A stretch of 64,000 bases of DNA. Origin: Candidatus Protochlamydia phocaeensis. GTDB lineage: Bacteria; Chlamydiota; Chlamydiia; Chlamydiales; Parachlamydiaceae. Below the pieces are notes generated by a model. That model worked only from the letters and a program-made list of their open reading frames with translations, was not told the origin of the DNA and searched no databases. Below are positions 20,701 through 30,041 of this stretch, piece after piece; the first letter of the stretch is position 1, and every line of letters starts with the position of its first letter. The DNA lies in NCBI RefSeq assembly GCF_001545115.1, contig NZ_FCNU01000028.1, positions 248,001 through 312,000 of the forward strand. Direction: 5' to 3'. Made by a program: the position numbers and the translations under genes.

Positions 20701-23700
20701 GATCCTAAAAAGGAAGAGGTTGAACTGCGAGAATAAGAGTCTTTAATGGGAAGCAAAGCGATTTCAGGGGAAGTGATCTGCACAAAAGGAGCATAAGTTT
20801 TGAAATCGGAATCAAATTGTTCTAATTCTGCCAAAGCGGTAAAGCGCAAGGCCAGCTGTTCATTGTAATAAATTTTTAAGAGATTTTGAAGCCAAATGAT
20901 TTCTTGTTGCGGCGTTAGGCGGGCTTCTCTTTTTCCCTTCTTAGAACTATCTAAGCGGAACTCGCCATTCACATTCTTCCTAATATTTAGATAGCTTTTG
21001 TAGAGGTGGCTTGCATAATCGGCGAATGAATTCTTGCTGCTGGGTTCGGAGGATAGATTAGGCATTCTTTTCCAATATCCATTTCCGCTAAGATAGTCCT
21101 CCCAGTCGCCTTCGTTTTGATAGAGGCTTTTAATTTCCGCAGGGGTTTCAATGGTTGTTTGCTTAGTAGAAATCAAGCGGGGATTTCTAAACAAATTATC
21201 GCTGACTAGCCAAGACGCATAGTTTCTGACAGCGATGGCATTGGGATCGAAATCGGCATTTTCTTCTTGGCTATGAATAATCCATCCCAAATATTTGAGA
21301 TCGTCGGGTTTATATCTTTGTAGATGATAAGCTTTCTCTAAATGCGAAAAAGCATCCTCATAATTTCTATGCATGAGACTAAGATAAGCGCTTATTGCGT
21401 GCTGTTTGGGAGTTTTAGGATTCAACTTGTTGCCAGCCAAATCAATGACTTCATATTCAAAAGTGAAAGGAGGGCCTTCGAAAGACGCGTTTTTTTCTGT
21501 AGAGTAAGCTTTAATAGGAATAAGCGCCTTCTTTTGTCCAGAGGCATTTTCTAAAATAAGGAATTGATGATAATTTGGAATGCCTGCTAGCTCTTGTTTC
21601 TGAGAAATGAAAAATTGGGGATCAGACTCCCAAACCAATTTAGGTTCCACTATTGCAGTCTTTTCGTCGGTTTCTGAGGCATCCCCCCTTTCGACCATTT
21701 TTTGGATGAATTTAAGGGGAGAGCCTTGGGAATCGCAATAGCGGCAAAAATTAAGGCTAATGTCTTGATTTTGATCGTCCTGCAGAGCAAAGATATAAGA
21801 GGGGGAGTCAAAATGGGCGAGCGCTTTGCTATCCGGAACTTTCTCTATATCTATCCATTCCTTAATTTGGCCTGAAGGCTCTTGAATTTTGCCTTCTGTA
21901 GTAAAGAGATAAGCCACTTCTTGCGATTGCTTATCTACGACTCTAATATGTGAATCTTCTAGCGATTGCCAAAGAATATAATGGTCTTTATTTGGGTGTT
22001 TGGGCAAAGTCGGCCACTGTGGATAGCCCGGTGCTTTTTGCCATGAAAGATAAACATACGGAACTCCATCTATTATCCTTTCCATGCGCAGGGGAGGGGT
22101 TTTATCCTCTTTTGTTTGCCAAGGAAACTCTTGTTGCTTAGGAACAAAAAAATGAATGGGTTGCCCTCTTTCGTCCAGAACTTCATAACAAATGATATTG
22201 GTATCCGATTGGGGAATAATGCTGCTGCTAAGAAACCGTTTAGATCCGAAGGCATGCTGGTAATCAGGGTCTTCATAAATGGCTTCTAGTTGATTTAAAC
22301 GGACGCCATCTTTTTTGACCTCGCCTGTTAAAAGATTCATTTCATAAAGAGTCCCTTGCAGGTTGGTTTTACAAATGGGGAATTCAAGCTCCCAGCTAAG
22401 AAGAGAGGAGATAGGAATGCCATAGATATTCTCTAAAATGCGGTTGAAAACCGGTGCAAGCTTGGAAAGATCCGAGGGATCATTAATCAGCGGAAGCAGG
22501 CTGAATAGCGCTGATTTAGCCCCTTGCTCTGCGGAAGGATCGCTCTCTTTTCTTAAGGCTGCATAAAATTGAGCGTAAAAGGAATGCTCAATTAAAGCCT
22601 CTATTTCTTGCCAATCTTGAAGAGGAAAATTTAAATAGCTTGAGGCAAGAATCAAATGGACTGAGCGCTGCAAGGACGCTTGTTTTGGCTCTGAAATGGG
22701 AAAAGAAAGCAGCTCTTCTTTTAAACGTTTCCGCACCTCTGCGACTTCTTCTTTGATGGAAAAGTTAAATTCCTTTTGACTTGTTGTATGGGCTGTTTGG
22801 GCATAATCTAATAGCCTTAGCTTAAGCTGATAGAAAAAAAGCTGAGCCTGAGATAGTTTTGTCTGATAGTTAATTTCCTCTTCGCTCAGGGATGGCTTTC
22901 CCTTTTTGCTTTCCGCCATCATAAAGGACAGTTCTGCTAAGTTTTTTTCAATTGTTTCTAGGTAATGCCCTATCAAGGCCGGGTCTTCTTCTATTGCAGT
23001 GGGCAATCTTTCCTCAGAAAAGAGAGCTAAACTGCAGAAGACCTGATTATCCCGGTCCAAAATATCGTTTAGATGGGAAGACAACCACATTCTAATATGG
23101 TAAGGGGTCAGGAGAGGTTGGCTGGTTAGGGAGAAGAGAGATTCTAATTCGGATGTGTATTTGATTGTATAGGCATTTTGGCTTTCTTGGGGATACAAGG
23201 CCTTGCTTTTTTCCTTGTTCCCAAAAGCAAAATGCGTCGAAGAATAAGAATTGGATGGATCCGTGTTTTTTGGCGTATGCCTTCCTATCCGAAGCGGAGT
23301 GGAGGCTGCCCATTTGCCTTGGGATTGAATGAAAACTTTAGCCGTCTTATCCGAGGTATTAATTTGAATCAGGAACTTATTTGAAGAGTAATTGCAATAC
23401 TCTTGCCAGGCAAAAGCAGAGACATTCTCGAGAATTTGCGAAAATAAGGATAGATCCCTTTGAATAAGAAAATAAGTAGGTGCATGGCCTGTCTTTCCTT
23501 CCCATAGTTTGGCTAAATGCCATTCTTGGCGAGAAATTTTGCGTTTAATGTCGTAATTTAAATTTTCATACTCTCTATCTTCTTTTTCCCATGTTGAAAT
23601 GGCGTCATGAATGTCTTGCAGGTAAAAGGATTCACCGCTGTCTTTGGGGATGGGGAGTTCAATTTCGGGCCCTTCCCGCTTCCATTGAATATAATTAAAT

Positions 23701-26700
23701 AAGGTATAAGAAGGGGGTTTAGAAGGATGGGCCAGCCTCATATACTCAAGAAGCTCGTTTAGTTTATGTCTTGTCTGTGTGTCATAAATCACATTATGGA
23801 CATCAGTTTTTAAATTGAGCAAAGGCGTATAGTCGATGCAAAAATTTTCTAATTTAAATTCCTTATTGGGAAAATTTTCTTTCTCAATTTGACAGGCAAG
23901 CTTAAAAGCAATGGCTTGAGCTTTGTATAAGGCAATTATGCGCTCGGGAAACGCTATCGGTGAAGACTGCATGTTAAAGAGCAAGTTTCTGGAAATCGCA
24001 TAAATATGCAAGAGGCTCTTTTCCGCTTGACCGATTGAGAATTCTTCCCAAGCTTCTCCTATATTTCCTGTAGGAAGAGGAAGATTTAGCAAAGTCTGCG
24101 TTGCTAATTCAACGGCCATCTCTCGCTCCTTTGCCGTTCCCTGGTTTTGCGAAACGCAAAATTTTCGTATGACCTCTAAGTGGTCAACTAAGCTGTTTCC
24201 TCTAAGCTCAGCAATATGAGAGGGCGTTAAAATCTTCAAATGTGGCTGATCGGAGAGTTGAAGATCGACCGTGGATAAGCCTTGGGATTTTTCAACTTGC
24301 TTGAATAGGGATTCTAAAGACTGCGATAAAGCTAAGGTATTCAAAGGGGCTATAAGTGGAAAAGAAAAATCAGGATGCCTAGTTCCTATTGAAGAAGGAG
24401 CCATGCCAACCGCCCTAAAGATTTGAAAGGCTGTTATTAAGCCGCGAGCGGCCTCTCTAATAGGTAAGCGGGTGGCCTTGATTTGCTCAGGATTTTTTTC
24501 TTGGATTCTTTTCTCTAATCTTTCTAATAAAGAAAGAAGCGCTTGTTCGGAAGGGGGCTCTTGCGATTTAAAGCTGATCTTCTCCTCTTCTAAGGCTTCA
24601 GAGATGTCTCCTAAAGTCATTTCTCCTAGATTATCTTCCAGAAAATGGGAAGAGTGAAGATTATCTTTTGATAATTTGAGAATATTCCTGCATAGGGATT
24701 CGGCAGATTTCCTCAATATATGCTGCAGAACAGGCTGATCTTTTAGGAGATTTTCGTTCTCGATAGCGGCTGATAAAGCCGTCTTTTTCAAGAAATAAGC
24801 GGTCGGTTTATAAGACTCTTCTCCCAGCATAACATGCATATAAGCCAGAAGCACCCGGATAGAGCAGCTTCCAGAGCGCTGGGCTGTGATATAGAGATTC
24901 ATCTCTGGGCTAGTCGTGACTAACTTATCTTTGAAGCGAGCAAATATGCCATCATATAAATCCAAGGATGAATAGTTAGAATCTTTTTGTTCGGGATTGA
25001 TTCGGGGTTCGAATAGCGCTTGCAAGAAAGTTGAATCGGTCGCTTCTTCTTGCGATAAATCTTTATAACAGCAAATGGGATTGATATAGGTTTTATTTGG
25101 TTTTGGCAAAAAGGCATGATGCTCGACACCATCTCCTGTATTAATAGACAGGCAATCATATTTTCCCTGGCCCACACAGCGGAACACGCACAGCATTGCA
25201 TGCCCGCCGTTCTCTGCGCTCCAGCCTGATGGCAAAACCAGCGATTCTCCCTCTCTTAATCGGTTTATTTGATGAGAAAGGCGTTTGGAAAAGGTTTGAA
25301 GCATTTCCTGTTTCTTAAAACGAGGCGCTATTTGAATAGCTGCTAGCTGATCGGCAAATTCAGCGCATTGGGCAAGCTGCTTGGAGAGAGAGTCGAAACG
25401 CTCTTTTTGATCTTGCTTATGTATCAATATGTGCTTTATTTCAGGATCTGTTTCCGCCTCTTGCATGACGGAGCCTAAAAGGCTATTGATAAAGTAGAGC
25501 GATTGGACAAAATTATTGCCTTCTAGCCTTTCTCCTCTGTCATCTTTCATGTCTTTCATGAAGTTATCGGCGAGCAGGTTGGCTAAATTTTTAGTGTTGA
25601 CTAAATCTCTTAAGGCCTGTTTTGGATCTTGCTTCTCTCGTTGCACCTGAAATTCTCCAAGTTGGCGAAGCTGCCAATCGGATTGAAGGGGACTAATGTC
25701 TGCTCCATCATCTAAGAGAAATTGGATTAGATCATCTTCTCCTATTTCTAGAGCAAGCGAGAGAGGCGTGATTCCTTTCTTATTAGGATCATTAATTAAA
25801 GGCGTATGGGCTCCCATCGCCATTAATTTTTCCGCCACTTTGAACTTTTTGCTCTTTAGAGCCATGAGCAAGGAGCTATCTTGGCTTTTTGGATCTCTAA
25901 TCAGCAAGAAAGGAAGGCCTCTATCTAAAAGCTGGTTGATGATCCTTTCGCTGCTAGGATTTTTCCATTGCATCAAGTCATTCCAAATTTGAGTTGCCTG
26001 ATCTTGAGGCAAACTTTGCAAGTCTAAATTATGTTGTAGAGCCTTATTCAGGAGATCTAAAGCGGGAGATTGCTGATCTTTGAATTGAGTCAATCTTGAA
26101 ATAATAAAGGCGATAAAAGATAAGCGCGAGCCCGGCAATACAATATTAGGATTAGAATCAAAGTCAAATAAAATGGAGGCAGATTCGATAGATTTTTTTT
26201 CAAAGGCATACTGCAAGGGAGTTAAATGATCTAAATCTGCAATGGGCCGATTATCCGGAGGCTTGAATTGGCATAAAGTTTTTAACAAAGAGGGATTTTG
26301 GTCGATCGCGCGTTTTAATACAGTTGAATAATTTTCAGATGAAAGAAGGCCCATTTCTTCTAAGATTTTTAATAGCCCTTTCTGCGTTTCGGGAGACGCT
26401 TTGCTAGAGTGACTTAACAGGGAATCAAGCACAAGGGAAGATCTTTGATCCATCCAAGAATGAATAGCGGGAAAATGAGAAGCCCATCTATAGAAAGCAT
26501 CCAAGTCTTTCAAATAAGGAGTCTCGGAGCCAGTTAATTCTTGATGCAATTTGGCAACTTGTAAAAGCTCCCTTCTAAACTCTTCCTCTGAATGGTTGGA
26601 ATTGTCATAACGGCCATATTCCCTTCCATAGTTGCCAAATAAAGAGGAAGATTTCTTTTTCTCTTCCGGAATTTTATATCCCCTTACGATCAAAAAAAAG

Positions 26701-27512
26701 GCAATGTTTTTAAGATTGTTGATTTCTTCTCTTGTGCTAGATTCGTTAGAAAGCTTGCCGTATTTTTTTAAAAATGCATCCAAATCCCCATATTTTGAAA
26801 TAATCACTTGTATTTCTCGAGATCCATCTCCTTCAATACCCACTCCATGATCAATCAATAAGTTGAAAATTTCAAAACTAGGAATAGAAATAACAGCAGT
26901 GAAGAGAGAGGATTTGTTTAAACGTTCATTTTCTAAAATGCCTTGTTTAATCAATAATTTTATTAAAGGGATATTTTTGCGCGAAATGGCTTGATTAAGC
27001 AACGCAGGGGCATCATCTGCCGCTTTAAAAAGTGAAAAAGAAGAAATGAAAGAGGCCAATTCATTGACTCTTTTTTGCAGTTCAGGAGACTTTTTATCGA
27101 TATGGTGATGGATAAAATTCTTCACGATGGAATGAGTCGCTGCTTGATGGGTTTCCATCCATTCCTGATTCGACTTCAAAACTTTTAGACAGCGATCAAA
27201 GAGAGCGGGAAAACTCTCCATTTCTTCATGAAAAATTTCCTTAAAAGAGTCTGATTTTTCTATTACTTCAAAAATTTTTAGTACGACTTCCGCTTCTACT
27301 GCCGCATTTTCTAACGTCAAACGGATAATTTCCCGATCTAATTTCTTGTTTTTTTGATTATTTACCCATTCTAAATCCTGTACAAAAGCATTAATAAAAT
27401 CTTTCAAATCTAAGGGATTATTTTCTAAATGCTCAACAATCTTCTTTTCTTCCTTAAATTCTTGGAGATTTTGATGGAGAGAATAAGACAGTCCTAAAGG
27501 CAAGTTAGCCAT
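14715..27512 (-). CDS. Giant ankyrin-like, P-loop/helicase-like protein (DUF3638-type), 4265 residues
   Basis: One uninterrupted frame of 12.8 kb. Residues about 170-240 and 420-620 hold ankyrin-like repeats (NIPLIKLLIKQG, HLTPLQYAFEKKS, GITPLSLALEIGEDDLIQFLLDDGAD). Residues about 750-900 hold a domain with GGHAM (His771) and GSCS (Cys883), also found in the protein at 38712-40337. The core holds a P-loop IMGGGKT (2703-2709), a Walker B-like FDEVD (Asp2862-Asp2865) and GYTGTME near 3253-3259, resembling helicase motifs I, II and a later motif. This combination recalls the DUF3638/DUF3645 giant proteins found mainly in fungi and other eukaryotes. No signal peptide or membrane segment is evident. 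ATPase activity and a host-directed role are inference. Confidence 0.85.
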   Translation of the reverse strand: MANLPLGLSYSLHQNLQEFKEEKKIVEHLENNPLDLKDFINAFVQDLEWVNNQKNKKLDREIIRLTLENAAVEAEVVLKIFEVIEKSDSFKEIFHEEMESFPALFDRCLKVLKSNQEWMETHQAATHSIVKNFIHHHIDKKSPELQKRVNELASFISSFSLFKAADDAPALLNQAISRKNIPLIKLLIKQGILENERLNKSSLFTAVISIPSFEIFNLLIDHGVGIEGDGSREIQVIISKYGDLDAFLKKYGKLSNESSTREEINNLKNIAFFLIVRGYKIPEEKKKSSSLFGNYGREYGRYDNSNHSEEEFRRELLQVAKLHQELTGSETPYLKDLDAFYRWASHFPAIHSWMDQRSSLVLDSLLSHSSKASPETQKGLLKILEEMGLLSSENYSTVLKRAIDQNPSLLKTLCQFKPPDNRPIADLDHLTPLQYAFEKKSIESASILFDFDSNPNIVLPGSRLSFIAFIISRLTQFKDQQSPALDLLNKALQHNLDLQSLPQDQATQIWNDLMQWKNPSSERIINQLLDRGLPFLLIRDPKSQDSSLLMALKSKKFKVAEKLMAMGAHTPLINDPNKKGITPLSLALEIGEDDLIQFLLDDGADISPLQSDWQLRQLGEFQVQREKQDPKQALRDLVNTKNLANLLADNFMKDMKDDRGERLEGNNFVQSLYFINSLLGSVMQEAETDPEIKHILIHKQDQKERFDSLSKQLAQCAEFADQLAAIQIAPRFKKQEMLQTFSKRLSHQINRLREGESLVLPSGWSAENGGHAMLCVFRCVGQGKYDCLSINTGDGVEHHAFLPKPNKTYINPICCYKDLSQEEATDSTFLQALFEPRINPEQKDSNYSSLDLYDGIFARFKDKLVTTSPEMNLYITAQRSGSCSIRVLLAYMHVMLGEESYKPTAYFLKKTALSAAIENENLLKDQPVLQHILRKSAESLCRNILKLSKDNLHSSHFLEDNLGEMTLGDISEALEEEKISFKSQEPPSEQALLSLLERLEKRIQEKNPEQIKATRLPIREAARGLITAFQIFRAVGMAPSSIGTRHPDFSFPLIAPLNTLALSQSLESLFKQVEKSQGLSTVDLQLSDQPHLKILTPSHIAELRGNSLVDHLEVIRKFCVSQNQGTAKEREMAVELATQTLLNLPLPTGNIGEAWEEFSIGQAEKSLLHIYAISRNLLFNMQSSPIAFPERIIALYKAQAIAFKLACQIEKENFPNKEFKLENFCIDYTPLLNLKTDVHNVIYDTQTRHKLNELLEYMRLAHPSKPPSYTLFNYIQWKREGPEIELPIPKDSGESFYLQDIHDAISTWEKEDREYENLNYDIKRKISRQEWHLAKLWEGKTGHAPTYFLIQRDLSLFSQILENVSAFAWQEYCNYSSNKFLIQINTSDKTAKVFIQSQGKWAASTPLRIGRHTPKNTDPSNSYSSTHFAFGNKEKSKALYPQESQNAYTIKYTSELESLFSLTSQPLLTPYHIRMWLSSHLNDILDRDNQVFCSLALFSEERLPTAIEEDPALIGHYLETIEKNLAELSFMMAESKKGKPSLSEEEINYQTKLSQAQLFFYQLKLRLLDYAQTAHTTSQKEFNFSIKEEVAEVRKRLKEELLSFPISEPKQASLQRSVHLILASSYLNFPLQDWQEIEALIEHSFYAQFYAALRKESDPSAEQGAKSALFSLLPLINDPSDLSKLAPVFNRILENIYGIPISSLLSWELEFPICKTNLQGTLYEMNLLTGEVKKDGVRLNQLEAIYEDPDYQHAFGSKRFLSSSIIPQSDTNIICYEVLDERGQPIHFFVPKQQEFPWQTKEDKTPPLRMERIIDGVPYVYLSWQKAPGYPQWPTLPKHPNKDHYILWQSLEDSHIRVVDKQSQEVAYLFTTEGKIQEPSGQIKEWIDIEKVPDSKALAHFDSPSYIFALQDDQNQDISLNFCRYCDSQGSPLKFIQKMVERGDASETDEKTAIVEPKLVWESDPQFFISQKQELAGIPNYHQFLILENASGQKKALIPIKAYSTEKNASFEGPPFTFEYEVIDLAGNKLNPKTPKQHAISAYLSLMHRNYEDAFSHLEKAYHLQRYKPDDLKYLGWIIHSQEENADFDPNAIAVRNYASWLVSDNLFRNPRLISTKQTTIETPAEIKSLYQNEGDWEDYLSGNGYWKRMPNLSSEPSSKNSFADYASHLYKSYLNIRKNVNGEFRLDSSKKGKREARLTPQQEIIWLQNLLKIYYNEQLALRFTALAELEQFDSDFKTYAPFVQITSPEIALLPIKDSYSRSSTSSFLGSQIAKTPTEAVKAVLEIFPRTRPGKGFLDHFLNFYLIATKGNEEQKKVLLHLLYDMRHEPNPQNQGYRALLEAIILQHPLSSGIMKCLDALKEGRIRDEKTAFQDLEKLANRYLQSKDVLNSDHPYLVETERRIKLATSYIPDLPSPPSSFPIEEDRLSLAFSPDLRKIAREKAAIGQSSYKKIVSPKDHAPFPKYEPTTFYGQERYRKLLEDYQEGCKKSDEATSFVFSQAIDFKRWKAELEKQEIEEITAPLFLFENLIKLANKAPAINEKPPQYLSHQLKQIGRKQASVSFPDLLAAFAQQSKAGYQKLNPSLSETEVEELHNMIGSFIVNSLDLRQNKNKITVIDKIIQQIESDTDADAIKETMQELGELMELDAADEAYLTSAPLLVFHYLMNKQVRPDQINDLKTMLGVESLDQVRSQFPNLFTQKIMGGGKTLVLGTLMALLKADGYHLSILIPPPSLYDTNAQDMKIRSDKLFGQKTETFMYKRDPAYFNIAYLTNGYQMLVQAIEKKSSIILSPESLEAMENEYWGKREELRLLYQARAELLGAENHLEAERIDQQIQAISRPLKVLKETLKLIKARGVFTFDEVDLTLNCRKELNFPIGDSISLPRQANEILADLFLLAATDRDILQAGLRLRENKQSELQPVQYEKIKETLSRKFLARIIASDKWCERLFLDQEVLKKYQSELLRMEERPLENSLNEMIKKSASVLKDDELLSIYTAFGPNPSLEDIEKFFSGRSFSLPQLKKRLGLAREYGNLQFITELHAFITDLDKPAPAYLHTLYHSNQPMKKQAADLYTLLRQELNEWLQESWKKSAGEHYGFSRIQSTKLIAIPYSANNKPSENSEFADPWETANRTLQLYLSNGLKFEQTIEFIENLQKKVRFEWSQAGYPPQTSDMPTAQAFFKATGLELLAINRGQTDRIHQVQQALLKGEETGLSLMLAYVVDHVLPTIKIYPEQITHNAQNLASMPKVKQGYTGTMESADTFPDDVQVNLDKGTNGKVLEVLLRANKTVHVVEEGNVQDHLKQVLGWPNLTNPHAAQFRALIDLGPIYKGCSSEQIATDILAFMRNHPDQAMHAVQGVLYWDDVSNMLCCIKSGEAEPITLPATDPDTIFSFTGLKQEQLFAFYPHHKLTGADLVLPKDAYILPTFSNTTPLRDVLQGDMRARGLFKNQHLETMLLRSTLPMIGDEIGKPHLPQQAIETTPDPSLLSIADLIPFAEFNEAERQRMDYPRSTLQKISNHIKEAVLRELYKAESDEEENRLFEKARHLAIRKHDLALFEKFAQPHGGEISSEQFLLRKADECLIPLTGYPLRGVISLNGELLPESNQLSPDLIKAYQRINQTIQHALTKLPPTMPQLGNLEWGRETTVEQLEETSTQQHQEQQTDYYVELDTFQQIQVTLTPQQERAWQAGQFQALAAGGPVFPPYPLQHSSHPAIWPLKDVLEHHSHLKKYAHCFDKSLSLSENFLRTVENADSLFTFHQKPVYNVLAILNPQTHDWETVLVTLEEAAFFKKQLAKKEKLNFPMWLLEPEGGVIQNGQAHLEDFPSTALNNLNKRLIPVLFFMGNAKSLNADRWFNHFKEWAQEDRKLKKDLLEAVILDNEGSEQRQYYQDSRLEILLSEFSPEEAFKADSPSALPEDLELGMLAANNRRITIALNLLNKASKQMDANNPVHLNTLVALTCEAIKHSSKLSEKRQARDFLITGLKQIIQLIQTEKIYSCTENLTLLEGINDPTINQLLCEISLILIKEGQIGPATQIALSQIPSFQEIKQREDLFKNPLFLQQIKTIRTSTLKILQALGEIEPTNFEQTDSIKQINQKLRDALTYKEKPLICDLVIEWLNHSTAHNLSGIEEMAIYALDPTYQIIRDRISDTYFGNKHEKDTVSLIAEIEAAFFKHPKSMPALANKGKELLESVVKSVIDHYDKTPNPSCIPLARDFYKSGNSFALKIAKDLLKQFKKTPEWKRCSIKEVKWVNRILQSTKESV

Positions 27513-27771
27513 ATTTTCTACTTTTGGTATGAAAAAGGTAAAAGATTAATTGTAAATCTTAATTAATATTATAATAGATAATTTAATATTGCTGCATTTA
27601 ATTAAATGTAAAAATTATTAATAAAAAATAAAGATAAAGAATAGATTTATTTTTTTTAAATGAGGAATCTGACTTTTATCTTTATAGGTTTGATTTTTCC
27701 CAGAAAAACCTTTATAGAGGTGAAAAGAGCTTGAAAATTTTGGAAATAGTAGAGCGGATGGCTGAATCAGC

Positions 27772-30039
27772 ATGCTAAATAACTATAGAATAGGGTTAAT
27801 ACTTGTCTTTCTAAGCATTCTTCTACTTAGCATGGCGTCTTATTTTAGCTTTTCTAAATTGATGTCTGCTATCGGAGAGCGGCGGCAGATAATCGATCAA
27901 ATTCAGAATTTTTCTAATTTATTCTTAACGCTTCAGGATGCCGAGACGGGGCAGCGTGGATATATTATTACGGGACGCAAGGATTTTTTAGATCCTTATC
28001 AAACGGCATTGAGAAGAATAAAAGGTGATTTTCAAAGACTTGAATCGGACAATTGGACGGGTTCTCTAGAAGAGTCGCAATTGCGCGAGTTAAAACGCCT
28101 AATCCAATTAAAACTAGATGAATTGAGCGAAAGCATTGACAGGCGTAGAGTCGGCGGATTTGAACAGGCTCAGGCAGGTGTGATTAGCAGCGAAGGGAAA
28201 AGGTATATGGATGGCATTCGCTTAATCATCTCTCAAATGATCAATGATCGGAGAAGTGAGCTTAACCGTCTAGATCAAAAAGTGGCTTCGGATGTTGAGT
28301 ATTTCCTTTTTTTGTTCATTCCCCTTCTTTTTTTATCTAATTTTTTAATCTTTTTGTATTCCTGGAAGTTAGAGGGAAATCGGAAGGCGCTCTCTCATTT
28401 ACAAGCCGATTGGAATTTAAAAACGGAAGCAGACCAAACGATTTTAGGTCGAGCCAAAGAAGCCATTATTCTCACTGATACAGTAGGCACTATTCTCTCT
28501 TTTAATAAAGGGGCTGAGAAAATATTTGGCTATGAAGGAAGGGAATTGATTGATCGAGAGTCAATTCTAAATCTTTTTGAGGGGCAAGAGCTGGAACAAA
28601 GATTGAAAGAGTCGGCATGGAAGAGCGCCTCTAAAACAAGTCAAAAATTTGAAATTTTGGTTTCGGCCAGCCGCTATCTTATTTGTGCGGATTCCGAGTG
28701 GAGAATGAGTAGAAAAAATGGGACAGCGTTTCCTTGCTTATTGTCTATTACGGCTTTTAAAGATCGGTCAAACAATATAAAAGAGTATTTATTTATCGGA
28801 TCCGATTTATCCGAACAGAAGAAATGGGAAAATGAGCTTAAAAGGGCTTATGAAATCCTTCAAGCGGCGAATTTATCTAAGCACCAACTTTTGTTTAGCT
28901 TGGAGCAAGAATTAAAACCGGCTCTAATGGCTACTCAGAGTCGATTAAGTTTTTTCCTTAGCAATAAGAGATCTGTTTTGAATGAGCAAGACTTATCATC
29001 TATAAACCAGCTTTCGGCTGCGATCAAGCAGCATTTCGATTTGGTTAACAAAATTGTGGAAGCAGCTAACCTAGAAGAGGGCGTAGAGCTTCGTAAAGAG
29101 AAAGTAAATCTTTATACGTTTATTCCCCATATTTTAAATGAATTGAGAGAGCATCTTGAAAAAAAAGAGATGAATTTACAGCTTATTGCCGATATACCCA
29201 GAGATCTTCTAGCTTTAGAGACCGACTCGGACATGCTTAAGAGGCTTCTCATCAACTTACTCCATAATATTGTGAGTCGCTTGCGCACAGGAGAGGTGAT
29301 TATACGGGTAAAACCCGATCCTATGACGCTTCAACCGATAGAAATTGATATTATCGATAATTCGATTGAGAGCATGCCTGTAGGCGAACCTGCTTCTGAA
29401 GGCCAAAAGCTTCAGCCGAATAAGCGTCATCATATTGAGATAGACTTGTCGATCGCTCAATCGATGGCAAGATTTTTAGGCTACCAAATGCAAGAATTGC
29501 CTTATGGAGAGAATGGAAAAATTTTCGCGTTAATTTTGCCGCAAGCAAAGAAGAAAGAGAATGCGCAGGATTTGGGGATACCCCATTCTCAGCTTTTCTC
29601 TTCTCGATTGAATTCTGAAAAAGCTGCTTTTAATCCGCTTCAGTTTAAAAATTTTACTATTCTCGTCATTGATAACGATAATGAATTTAATGCTCTCTTA
29701 TCTTCCTATTTACAGGAATGTGGTTGCCAGACCTTGTCAGCTTTGACAGGGGAGGAGGCTTTAAAGCTTGCTAGAGAACATCACATCGATTTAATTACAA
29801 TGGACATGTTGATGTCTCCAATGAATGGATATGATATTGTTCAAGAGCTACAGAATGATTCTCGATTAAAGGGCATTCCCTTTGCCTTTATTAGTATTGT
29901 GGCAAAAGAAATTCGGGGCAAAATCTCCGGTGCCCTTGCTTTTATAAGTAAACCTATTACAAAAGAAGATATTCAAACCCTTTTGCTAAAGTGCATGCCT
30001 ACAGAGAAGGATACCTCTAATACAGGTGAAAGAGAGTGA
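27772..30039 (+). CDS. CHASE3-PAS-(degenerate histidine kinase)-receiver protein
   Basis: A 755-residue membrane sensor. Membrane segments (about residues 5-27 and 175-198) flank a CHASE3-type sensor with the hallmark DAETGQRGYIITG. A PAS domain follows (AKEAIILTDTVGTILSFNKGAEKIFGYEG). The dimerisation helix reads SLEQELKPAL where active kinases read MSHELRTPL, so the phospho-accepting His is replaced by Gln379. The ATPase region keeps only a weak N-box (LLINLLHNIV), and the DxGxG box appears as IIDNSIESM. The C-terminal receiver keeps its phospho-accepting Asp678 and a SKP lysine motif. It is probably a pseudokinase or scaffold whose receiver is phosphorylated by another kinase. It is divergent from the giant gene. 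Confidence 0.85.
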   Translation: MLNNYRIGLILVFLSILLLSMASYFSFSKLMSAIGERRQIIDQIQNFSNLFLTLQDAETGQRGYIITGRKDFLDPYQTALRRIKGDFQRLESDNWTGSLEESQLRELKRLIQLKLDELSESIDRRRVGGFEQAQAGVISSEGKRYMDGIRLIISQMINDRRSELNRLDQKVASDVEYFLFLFIPLLFLSNFLIFLYSWKLEGNRKALSHLQADWNLKTEADQTILGRAKEAIILTDTVGTILSFNKGAEKIFGYEGRELIDRESILNLFEGQELEQRLKESAWKSASKTSQKFEILVSASRYLICADSEWRMSRKNGTAFPCLLSITAFKDRSNNIKEYLFIGSDLSEQKKWENELKRAYEILQAANLSKHQLLFSLEQELKPALMATQSRLSFFLSNKRSVLNEQDLSSINQLSAAIKQHFDLVNKIVEAANLEEGVELRKEKVNLYTFIPHILNELREHLEKKEMNLQLIADIPRDLLALETDSDMLKRLLINLLHNIVSRLRTGEVIIRVKPDPMTLQPIEIDIIDNSIESMPVGEPASEGQKLQPNKRHHIEIDLSIAQSMARFLGYQMQELPYGENGKIFALILPQAKKKENAQDLGIPHSQLFSSRLNSEKAAFNPLQFKNFTILVIDNDNEFNALLSSYLQECGCQTLSALTGEEALKLAREHHIDLITMDMLMSPMNGYDIVQELQNDSRLKGIPFAFISIVAKEIRGKISGALAFISKPITKEDIQTLLLKCMPTEKDTSNTGERE

Positions 30040-30041
30040 GT

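Noticed and set aside
14715-27512. Possible frameshifts or gene fusion artefact in the 12.8-kb frame
   Set aside because: Composition and codon pattern are uniform by eye, and recognisable motifs lie in the same frame from N- to C-terminus, so I treat it as one gene.
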